Assembly: GCA_903828685.1 (NCBI GenBank)
Contig: CAIKNB010000059.1
Coordinates: forward strand, 1 to 12,115
DNA: 12,115 bases
Source: Candidatus Uhrbacteria bacterium
GTDB lineage: Bacteria; Patescibacteriota; Patescibacteriia; 2-12-FULL-60-25
Direction: 5' to 3'
Shown: piece after piece, positions 6,641 to 12,115 of the stretch
Numbering within the stretch: position 1 is the first letter of the stretch
How the letters are laid out: each line of letters starts with the position of its first letter
Position numbers and translations under genes: made by a program
The notes under the pieces: model-generated
The model's database searches: none
What the model was told of the DNA's origin: nothing
The model's input: the letters and a program-made list of their open reading frames with translations, nothing else

Positions 6641-8704
6641 TCACTTCGCGGGGTTTGACGAGCCTTTGCCCATCAGCTCCTCGAAGACGGAGTAACCGGT
6701 ACTCAGGATTTCCGTGGCCAGCTCGCGCACGTCGCGCGGGTCGGTCACCGAATCTTCGGGGGCCACGAGCTCCACCAGGACGAACCTGGCGAACTCCATG
6801 CCGATGGCCTGCGACAGGAAGACAGTCGGACTGCCGGCCTGGATGGCTTGGGCGTAACCCAGACCGCCGATGTTGAACACCAAATCATTCTTGGTGCCCA
6901 CTTGCTGCATGGTGACGGGACGCTCGAGCTGAGGATCACCCACGATGCGTTGGTGCCGCAAGCGGAACCACTTGTCGCGGATGCGCCACATGCGATCGGG
7001 CGTTTCCACCACCACGACCTCGCAGTATTCCTGCACTTCCTTGTTTTTCGAGTCCTGGGCCCTGATCACCACCTTGTCCGTGACATGGGTGGCGTGGAAC
7101 GTGGCGCCGTCCGCCCCCTGTTCCACGAGTTCGCCCTTGCCCTCAAGGGTCCAGATCAGCTTGCCCTTGACCCGGTCCATGTTCACGCCGCGAAGCGTGA
7201 AGGTCTTGCCCACGATCATCCGATGATGGTCGTGAGACAAATGGAAGACCCGGTGCTCCACCACCTCGTAGGATGAGGAGGCGCCGTGCGGCGTACCCGG
7301 GATGTCCGCGCGGATCGAGCCGGGCCCGACCTCGCTGGCCATGAACTCCAGCCCCGTGGCCGTATGCTTGAATTTGCTGCCGCGCGAACGCGTGGTCAAC
7401 CACTGCAGGTCGCTGACCTTGATGCGCTTGCTCAAATCGGTACGGATCGCGGCTTGCACCACGATCTTTTCGCCGACTTCGAACTCGCGTTCGGTCCGCA
7501 GGATGAGCGGCCGCTCTTCGCCCGGAGGCGGAGGCGGCGGTGGCGGCGGAATGACATCCGGAGGAGGCCCCTCGCCGTTCGGGTTGTACGCTCCCTTAAC
7601 CATGCTTTCCAGATCGTCGATGACCTGGCGGTGCGTATCCTCCACATCGCTTGAGACGGTGCGCAGTTGCAATTCGCGCTGGACCTTTTCTGCCATCTGA
7701 CGCAAGTAGCGGAGCAGATGCATGGTGAGGAGATCGTCGGCGATGTTCGGCCTGACCGTCAGGCGATCCTCATTGATGTAATCGCGGAGGTAACTGACTG
7801 AGATGGTTCCGCATACATCCGGATGCCGGAAAATCTCCGGGAACTGATCCTGATACTCGCCCAAAGCGTTGTACAGGTTGTTCACCGGGGCTTCCCCGAG
7901 CACCGAGGATGTGAAGCGCAGACGCTCGTCGCGTGTGCGGCGTTCCGGACGATAGATCTCGATCGAGACCAGCCCCAAGAAGGGATGGTCCTCAACCGAT
8001 ACGATCATGTTGCCCACGATTTTCTTTGGCGGGATGTCCACGCCGTCCACCTTGATGAAGCCGTGGAACTTGCTGGGCAGACGCGCCGCCAACTCTTCCG
8101 GCAAATCCTTGAGGGAGCGCTTGAGGCTCGGGCTGCGTGCGTCCGCGAAGACGTACGTGATGTCCGTGCCTGTAGGGTAATCATGCGGCCACGTCTCAGT
8201 GGTCTTGGGCATGATCTCGGGCAGGATCATTGTGCCGGTGCGCCACTTGTCCTCGTATTCTTCCGTGGTGAAGTGGAAACGGTACACATGTTCCGGATCC
8301 TCCGTGGACACGGTCACGACCGTGACTTCCTGCGCGAAGGAAAAAAGGATGCCCTTGCTGCCGTCGCCGTACTTGCCGGCTTGGTTGGGGCTTGAGGCCG
8401 TGGTCAGGTTGACGCTGACGAAGGCCTGCTTGTTCTTCCGGCCCATGCCGTCGCCGTCGTCGCTGATCTGGAGGATCTTGGGCGTGGCGGTGGTGATCCA
8501 CATGTTCTTGGCGCCGTAGTCGATCGAGTTCTTGATGATCTCGATGATGCAAGCCATGAAAGACTTGCCGCCGAAGATATTGTAGAGGAAGCCTTTGCCG
8601 GTCTGAGGAACCAAACCCGCGAGCTGTTCGTCCGTCAACACAACCCTAGCTGCGCTGCCTTCACCACTCACTTGCGTTGCAATCTCTCTCTTATGCTTGG
8701 CCAT
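6641..8704 (-). CDS. GHKL (Bergerat-fold) ATPase with MORC-like motifs, polyproline linker and beta-rich C-terminal modules
   Basis: The first 190 residues carry the GHKL nucleotide-binding motifs: the N box ACIIEIIKNSID (E55 as likely general base, N59 for Mg, D62), SDDGDGMG (81-88), the glycine lid AGKYGDGSKGILFSF (109-123), and GTDITYVF (179-186). The lid YGDGSKG resembles the YGNGLKSG of MORC proteins more than Hsp90 or histidine kinases. A transducer-like region (about 190-345) and a coiled-coil-like helix (333-369) follow, then nine consecutive prolines (386-394). Two probable Ig-like beta-sandwiches (about 405-485 and 487-567) come next, then a C-terminal segment (570-687) with MWRIRDKWFR and NDLVFNIGGLGYAQA. 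No transmembrane helix or kinase dimerisation domain is seen. ATP-driven dimerisation and clamping is the known GHKL/GHL mode; the substrate is unknown. It starts 4 bases after the HTH gene, with AAAGGA 10 bases ahead, so the two are translated as one operon. Confidence 0.88.
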   Translation of the reverse strand: MAKHKREIATQVSGEGSAARVVLTDEQLAGLVPQTGKGFLYNIFGGKSFMACIIEIIKNSIDYGAKNMWITTATPKILQISDDGDGMGRKNKQAFVSVNLTTASSPNQAGKYGDGSKGILFSFAQEVTVVTVSTEDPEHVYRFHFTTEEYEDKWRTGTMILPEIMPKTTETWPHDYPTGTDITYVFADARSPSLKRSLKDLPEELAARLPSKFHGFIKVDGVDIPPKKIVGNMIVSVEDHPFLGLVSIEIYRPERRTRDERLRFTSSVLGEAPVNNLYNALGEYQDQFPEIFRHPDVCGTISVSYLRDYINEDRLTVRPNIADDLLTMHLLRYLRQMAEKVQRELQLRTVSSDVEDTHRQVIDDLESMVKGAYNPNGEGPPPDVIPPPPPPPPPGEERPLILRTEREFEVGEKIVVQAAIRTDLSKRIKVSDLQWLTTRSRGSKFKHTATGLEFMASEVGPGSIRADIPGTPHGASSSYEVVEHRVFHLSHDHHRMIVGKTFTLRGVNMDRVKGKLIWTLEGKGELVEQGADGATFHATHVTDKVVIRAQDSKNKEVQEYCEVVVVETPDRMWRIRDKWFRLRHQRIVGDPQLERPVTMQQVGTKNDLVFNIGGLGYAQAIQAGSPTVFLSQAIGMEFARFVLVELVAPEDSVTDPRDVRELATEILSTGYSVFEELMGKGSSNPAK

Positions 8705-8708
8705 ATCC

Positions 8709-9959
8709 CTACAATCCTTTCTTCTTCCCGTCCTTCAATCCCTCAAGAGGAAAACGACGCATGGTTTGGCGCGCCGCTTGATGCACTGCGAGGAGTTCGT
8801 TCGGGAACTCTTCGCTGAATTGCCGGATGGCGAGCTCCAACTCCTCGATCTCCCCGCTCAAACGTTTGCGGATGATCTCGCGGATGCGCGGGTTCTTGAT
8901 CTGGCAGAACATGTTGAGCAGTGCGCGCGTCACGGCGATCTGGCGTTTGGTGAACAGGACGCCGCGCGGACCCGGATCGAAATCCAACAGCTTGAATGAT
9001 TCCGTGGTCAGGACAAAGCGTGTCCCGTCAGCCAGCGTTTCGCCGGCGTTGTCGCGCAGCATGCGCCGCGTCGGACTCGGACTGCGTTTATGAGGAACTT
9101 CTTCGCGAGGTTCCCCGCGCACCCGATCCTCGGTCATTTCACCGACCACGTCACCGATGTTATCCGAATCAAACTCCGGAAGCATTTCACCTGGCGTCTT
9201 GCCCAGCAAAGCCCTAGCCTTGGCGCAGATGGAACGCATCGTTTCGATCCGGATATTCTTGTTCTTGCAGTGCGGCTCATAGATCATGGAACGGGACACG
9301 CCAAGGGCCTGGGTCAGCTCAACGACGTTGGCGTACTTTGGCCTCAACTCGGCGACGAGCAGATCCATCTCTTTAACAGCCGCATCAAACTCGCTTTGGT
9401 ATCGCGCTTTCACATCGTCCAGGCGCCGTTCGAATTCAAGGCTCGTCAGGAGGTCCGTGATTTCCGCGCCCAACTCGCCTTCGAGCTTGGCGATGTCCTC
9501 GGCCTTCCAATGCAGCACGCCCTCGATCTCAGCTGCGCGGTTACCGAAGACCTTGGCGAACATCTCACACGTGAGATCGCTGGCGCTGCACTTTTCTTGA
9601 AGCGTGAACACCAAGTCGATGATGTCACCCGAAAAAGCGGCGACACCGATGAGGCGCGAGGAGCTACCGAGTTTGTCGTCCAGGGCCAGAACCTTTTCCT
9701 GCACATTCGGCAGGCCGGAATATTCACTGAGGATCTGAAGGATCTTGCCCTTGCCGATGGCGCGATTGCCGTGGACGAACCTGTTGATCTCATTCCAGCT
9801 CAAACCCAGACGCGATGCGAGGTTCCCGACGTTCAGGCCCTCTTTCTGCATACGGGTCGAGACCGCTTTCCGAAGCTCACGCAGATGCTGCGCGAGTTCA
9901 GAAATCGCAGCGTGCTTTTCCTGTAAGCTCAGCGCATTTTCTGCCTTAACTTTTGTCAT
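8709..9959 (-). CDS. DNA-binding protein with two helix-turn-helix segments, operon partner of the GHKL ATPase
   Basis: The 416-residue protein has an XRE-like HTH near residues 37-82 (NLASRLGLSWNEINRFVHGN, with an acceptable GLS turn) and a second near 209-253 (VVELTQALGVSRSMIYE, then IRIETMRSICAKARALLG). Between them is a charged helical region. A disordered basic stretch (about 275-305) leads to a helical C-terminus (about 334-405) and a Lys-rich tail. I chose the ATG at 9959, giving MTKVKAEN, because AGGA (9967-9970) sits 7 bases upstream and a good promoter ends about 60 bases away. The longer frame up to 10142 would run through that promoter. It likely regulates its own operon, or recruits the ATPase to DNA, or both. 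Tandem HTHs with long helical parts are unusual for a plain XRE repressor, so a structural role is possible. Confidence 0.85.
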   Translation of the reverse strand: MTKVKAENALSLQEKHAAISELAQHLRELRKAVSTRMQKEGLNVGNLASRLGLSWNEINRFVHGNRAIGKGKILQILSEYSGLPNVQEKVLALDDKLGSSSRLIGVAAFSGDIIDLVFTLQEKCSASDLTCEMFAKVFGNRAAEIEGVLHWKAEDIAKLEGELGAEITDLLTSLEFERRLDDVKARYQSEFDAAVKEMDLLVAELRPKYANVVELTQALGVSRSMIYEPHCKNKNIRIETMRSICAKARALLGKTPGEMLPEFDSDNIGDVVGEMTEDRVRGEPREEVPHKRSPSPTRRMLRDNAGETLADGTRFVLTTESFKLLDFDPGPRGVLFTKRQIAVTRALLNMFCQIKNPRIREIIRKRLSGEIEELELAIRQFSEEFPNELLAVHQAARQTMRRFPLEGLKDGKKKGL

Positions 9960-9992
9960 GTTTTTATCCTGAGTTCGGTTGTCAAAGACCGC

Positions 9993-10009
9993 CCTTGCCC
10001 CATGCAAGG
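9993..10009 (-). other. Small hairpin in the operon leader
   Basis: CCTTGC (9993-9998) and GCAAGG (10004-10009) are exact inverted copies around a 5-base loop. They lie in the predicted 5' leader of the HTH-GHKL transcript, which would begin near 10011. No T run follows, so it is not a terminator. It might stabilise the message or be chance. Confidence 0.35.
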
Positions 10010-10017
10010 AATGCGTT

Positions 10018-10046
10018 ACCATAGGGTTTTTTTGATTTTTTGTCAA
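10018..10046 (-). promoter_or_regulatory. Sigma70-type promoter of the HTH-GHKL operon
   Basis: On the reverse strand a perfect TTGACA (10041-10046) is followed by a 17-base A-rich spacer and TATGGT (10018-10023), four of six -10 matches. Transcription would start near 10011, about 52 bases before the ATG at 9959. The A-rich spacer would favour a bent promoter. Confidence 0.7.
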
Positions 10047-10063
10047 GCGCGTCGAGTTGACAA
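10040..10063. promoter_or_regulatory. Inverted repeat TTGTCAA-N10-TTGACAA, back-to-back -35 boxes and possible operator
   Basis: TTGTCAA (10040-10046) and TTGACAA (10057-10063) are perfect inverted copies 10 bases apart. The left arm is the -35 of the reverse operon. The right arm gives a consensus -35 for the divergent 247-residue gene, though only a poor -10 (around 10080-10086) follows it. A third TTGTCAA lies at 9979-9985, inside the operon leader. A dimer of the HTH protein bound here would shut both directions at once; this is inference from the symmetry. Confidence 0.5.
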
Positions 10064-10133
10064 GAAAGCCTGGATTTGCCAAGTTACGGGCACGACATCG
10101 CTCTTTCCACAGGAAGGAAGAAGAGGCAAGTCC

Positions 10134-10877
10134 ATGGAGCAAAACGATTCCAAGTCAATCTGGCGCAGAATCAAAATCTACTTACCGGGTTTGAACGCGC
10201 AGTTGGCCGCCGACATCCAAGAGCTTTTCCGGCTGGCTGACCGAAGCAGTACGGCGCGGCTCAAGGCCTACGACGAGATGATCGCCGTATTGCGCAAGAA
10301 GCGCGGCTGCGTGCTCGAGAGCCTGGATGGATCGTTCAAGGCCAAGCCCGAAGCCGCACCGTCAGCGCTTGCAAGCCTGGGCAATCACCCAAGCCTCAAG
10401 AAAGCACGACCAAGTGCCAAGCCGGGACACAAGCCTGCGGTGACCGAAATCGTCAGCACGCCCCAAGCACCCGAACCAACACCAGCGCCGGTGAAAGCCA
10501 CCAAGACGTCAAAGCCCAAGCGCAAGCGGGCCAAGCAGACGTTTGCCAGCAAAAAGGCCGAAAAACGGGCGCGGCTCGATCCCATCCGTACCGAACTTGT
10601 AATTACTCGCGGCCAAGGAACGGCGGCTTTCCGCGCCAAGATCGACGAGATCGTGGCTAGGCTCGGGCTCGATGGGCCGAGCGCCCGCAGCAGCGTCTCC
10701 GGGTACATCGGCTTCACCGTGGAACGACGGAATGCTTTCGTGGCACGCGAGCTATCCAAGATCGCCGACCCCAAGCAGCGCGATCAAATGCTCGGCGATT
10801 TGGCCAAAGGCCTCAACCTGTCCAAGAAGGTCTTGTTCGCCGCGGCCAAGACCTCCCCTGAGTGGAAGCGGGGCTAG
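10134..10877 (+). CDS. Basic protein of unknown function with a Lys/Pro/Ala-rich linker (247 residues)
   Basis: The N-terminal region (residues about 8-64) is helical, with a basic start IWRRIKIYLPGL. A long low-complexity linker (about 67-150) is rich in Lys, Ala and Pro and contains KPKRKRAKQ (128-136) and KKAEKRARLD, in the style of histone-H1-like or DNA-compacting tails. The C-terminal part (about 150-245) is folded-looking and helical: RTELVITRGQGTAAFRAKID, IVARLGLDGPSARSSVSGYI and LAKGLNLSKKVLFAAAK. I do not recognise a named domain. Nucleic-acid binding is likely from charge, but unproven. I chose the ATG at 10134 because GAGG (10123-10126) lies 7 bases before it; the in-frame ATG at 10002 would run through the promoter region. 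It is divergent from the HTH-GHKL operon and shares its control region. Confidence 0.82.
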   Translation: MEQNDSKSIWRRIKIYLPGLNAQLAADIQELFRLADRSSTARLKAYDEMIAVLRKKRGCVLESLDGSFKAKPEAAPSALASLGNHPSLKKARPSAKPGHKPAVTEIVSTPQAPEPTPAPVKATKTSKPKRKRAKQTFASKKAEKRARLDPIRTELVITRGQGTAAFRAKIDEIVARLGLDGPSARSSVSGYIGFTVERRNAFVARELSKIADPKQRDQMLGDLAKGLNLSKKVLFAAAKTSPEWKRG

Positions 10878-10897
10878 CCCCACTCCACACCAACGTA

Positions 10898-10933
10898 CGG
10901 ACGATCTACTCGCTAGGTCGTCCGCTCTTTTTT
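10898..10933 (+). terminator. Rho-independent terminator of the 247-residue gene
   Basis: CGGACGATCTA (10898-10908) pairs with TAGGTCGTCCG (10914-10924), an 11-bp stem with one G-U pair and loop CTCGC. CTC and six Ts follow. It probably marks the right end of the accessory block. The stop codon of the gene sits in a 12-base perfect palindrome, GGGGCTAGCCCC (10870-10881). Confidence 0.88.
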
Positions 10934-11100
10934 ATCCGAACGAGAACCTAAGCAGCACCTGGCGCGTATAATTAGATGAAAGCTGTTGAGCTTTGAGCCA
11001 AATACGTCTATCATTGACAAAAGGGCCAAATTATGCTAAATATGCCCATTCGAGCGGCGTATCTCGCGCACGAAAATTATACTCAACCTAGCAAAAATAT
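10934..11100 (+). promoter_or_regulatory. Intergenic region with several promoter-like elements before the exported protein
   Basis: Three candidates are seen. A perfect TATAAT at 10967-10972 has no recognisable -35, and a 6-bp hairpin AAAGCT-GTTG-AGCTTT (10979-10994) follows it. A perfect TTGACA at 11014-11019 has only a weak AT-rich -10 (TAAATA, 11037-11042) 17 bases on. A TATACT at 11078-11083 would place the transcript start about ten bases before the ATG at 11101. I cannot decide between them. No Shine-Dalgarno precedes the ATG. Confidence 0.4.
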
Positions 11101-12115
11101 ATGAAACGCATCATAGCAATTTTTTCGACTGTCCTGGCCTTGTCCGCGGCCTTTGTCTTTTCAGCTGCGCCGGCTTTGGCCCAAAACGGCTGGAATTGGA
11201 CTGATATTTCGGACAAAATCGCGGAACGCCTCAATCGTCCGGCGTGGGCCATGGCATATGCCTCGCCTTATTGGTACTTCACGGATGGCCAAGATCTCTC
11301 GACTGGCGGCCATGTCTGGAAGACCGAGGGCACGGCTTTGGCCGACATCACGACCGATGTGCGCAACGCCGGCATCTCGCGCGTAGACGACATCGTGGGC
11401 GACGGCCAGACCGTAATCTTCCTCAAGGACGTAACCAAGGGAAACAACAGTTTCCAAGCCGTGGCTTATAACGGCACGTTCAGCAATCCCACAAGCTACT
11501 GGAAGAGCGTACTGAACACGAATGAAGGTTTGGTATCAGTCATGGGCAACAACGGCCTCTGGATGTTGCTCACGACTTCCGGACGCGTCTTTGAATGGAA
11601 TGCAGGCAGCAATTCAGTCATCAACATCACATTGCCCGGCACGAATACCGTCAACGGTACGTATGCTTATTCGATGCGCCACACCTCGCCTGCGGACCAG
11701 ACCGGCTACTTCCTCAAAGCCGTGGTTCCGTTGGGCAACGACTGGCTCTTTGCGCTCCCCGGCAGCAACACGCAGACCCCGAGCGTTTCATTCTACAAAT
11801 ATTCCGGCGGAACTTTTTTTGACATCACGGGTACGATTCCGCAGACCAATTATCTGCAAGCTATCGCTTCCAACGGCAGCCAAGTGCTCATCGCCGGCGG
11901 CACTAACGCCAACGCTACGGACAAGGTCTACCTGTACGACGGAACGACTTCCAAAAACCTGACCTCCGCGGCTTCGGGCCTGCCTTTCAGCTCCTGGAGC
12001 CACGTGATCGCCGGCTATGACGGCACATCGTGGCTCATCGTGAGCGGCAAGAACCTGGCACGCTTCGACGGAACCAACTTCCAATCTTTGGGCACGACCC
12101 GCGACTTGTTCCTGA
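11101..12115 (+). CDS. Exported beta-propeller-like protein, 3' end outside window
   Basis: The frame is open from the ATG at 11101 to the window edge (338 codons seen). Residues 1-27 form a clear Sec signal peptide: a basic start MKRI, a hydrophobic core, and the cleavage site ALA before Q28. The mature part repeats short beta motifs spaced 40-60 residues apart, such as NWTDIS (32-37), FDITGT (240-245), VYLYDGTTSKNLT (276-288) and RFDGTNFQSLG (321-331), each a probable propeller blade ending in a tryptophan- or aromatic-rich strand (WAMAYA, YWYF, WLFALP, WLIVSG). It is secreted or surface-attached; any anchor or further domain lies beyond position 12115. The style recalls exported repeat proteins of Parcubacteria-type genomes, from memory. 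Ligand and function are unknown. Its location next to a glycan locus fits a cell-surface role. Confidence 0.85.
   Translation, partial: MKRIIAIFSTVLALSAAFVFSAAPALAQNGWNWTDISDKIAERLNRPAWAMAYASPYWYFTDGQDLSTGGHVWKTEGTALADITTDVRNAGISRVDDIVGDGQTVIFLKDVTKGNNSFQAVAYNGTFSNPTSYWKSVLNTNEGLVSVMGNNGLWMLLTTSGRVFEWNAGSNSVINITLPGTNTVNGTYAYSMRHTSPADQTGYFLKAVVPLGNDWLFALPGSNTQTPSVSFYKYSGGTFFDITGTIPQTNYLQAIASNGSQVLIAGGTNANATDKVYLYDGTTSKNLTSAASGLPFSSWSHVIAGYDGTSWLIVSGKNLARFDGTNFQSLGTTRDLFL

Noticed and set aside
6641..8704. Sensor histidine kinase
   Set aside because: The ATP-binding domain is N-terminal, there is no H-box dimerisation domain, no sensor or membrane segment, and no response regulator nearby.
9090..9926. 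Forward open frame of 278 residues opposite the HTH gene
   Set aside because: It is antisense to a gene with a promoter, Shine-Dalgarno and recognisable HTH segments; its translation shows no domain.
6641..9959. Toxin-antitoxin pair
   Set aside because: Both proteins are far larger than typical pairs, and the ATPase shows no toxin domain.
10002..10133. Earlier in-frame start for the 247-residue protein, and the matching extended start of the HTH gene to 10142
   Set aside because: Both extensions would translate through the divergent promoter region, while good Shine-Dalgarno sequences precede the shorter starts.
4740..11000. Integrated element with attachment-site direct repeats
   Set aside because: I compared the two edges of the accessory block and found no convincing direct repeat, integrase, transposase or tRNA gene.
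1..12115. Alternative genetic code with TGA as glycine (Absconditabacteria/Gracilibacteria)
   Set aside because: TGA ends several genes directly before terminators (for example 6542 and, on the reverse strand, 6641), so standard bacterial stops fit.
1..12115. CRISPR array or tRNA genes
   Set aside because: No regularly spaced repeats beyond the heptamer tract and no cloverleaf with the expected conserved arms were seen on either strand.

Overview
The window looks like a bacterial chromosome segment that uses TGA as a stop and has a moderately high GC content. It carries the 3' part of an RNase P RNA, a run of surface-polysaccharide genes, and a block of accessory genes. A Patescibacteria/CPR (Parcubacteria-type) host is my best guess. 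It rests on the style of the exported beta-propeller protein at the right edge and on the missing Shine-Dalgarno sequences of the housekeeping genes. This is inference, not proof.

Layout, left to right. Positions 1-218 hold the 3' part of rnpB and its hairpin terminator. A membrane sugar-phosphate transferase (273-1706, +) would start a glycan on undecaprenyl phosphate. Two GT4 glycosyltransferases (2581-3675 and 3659-4759, +, overlapping by 17 bases) would extend it. Between the first enzyme and the other two sits a reverse-strand gene of unknown function (1746-2429, -), with its own near-consensus promoter, Shine-Dalgarno and terminator, like a cassette dropped into the glycan locus. The second glycosyltransferase carries two short non-coding-type repeats translated in frame.

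Positions about 4756-10933 form an accessory block of four genes. A 563-residue orphan (4851-6542, +) faces a reverse-strand operon (9959 down to 6641) across back-to-back terminators. The operon encodes a 416-residue protein with two helix-turn-helix segments and a 687-residue GHKL (Bergerat-fold) ATPase with MORC-like motifs, a nine-proline linker and beta-rich C-terminal modules. Divergent from the operon, across a palindromic control region, is a 247-residue basic, linker-rich protein (10134-10877, +). I do not recognise this combination as a named system. An ATP-driven, DNA-associated machine with its own regulator, possibly for genome defence or a mobile element, is a reasonable hypothesis.

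All five accessory genes, including the 227-residue one, have clear Shine-Dalgarno sequences, and several have sigma70-type promoters. The four glycan and exported-protein genes have none that I can see, and three of them start just downstream of a -10-like box. This supports a different origin for the accessory genes. At the right edge a signal-peptide-bearing exported protein (11101 onward, +) runs off the window.
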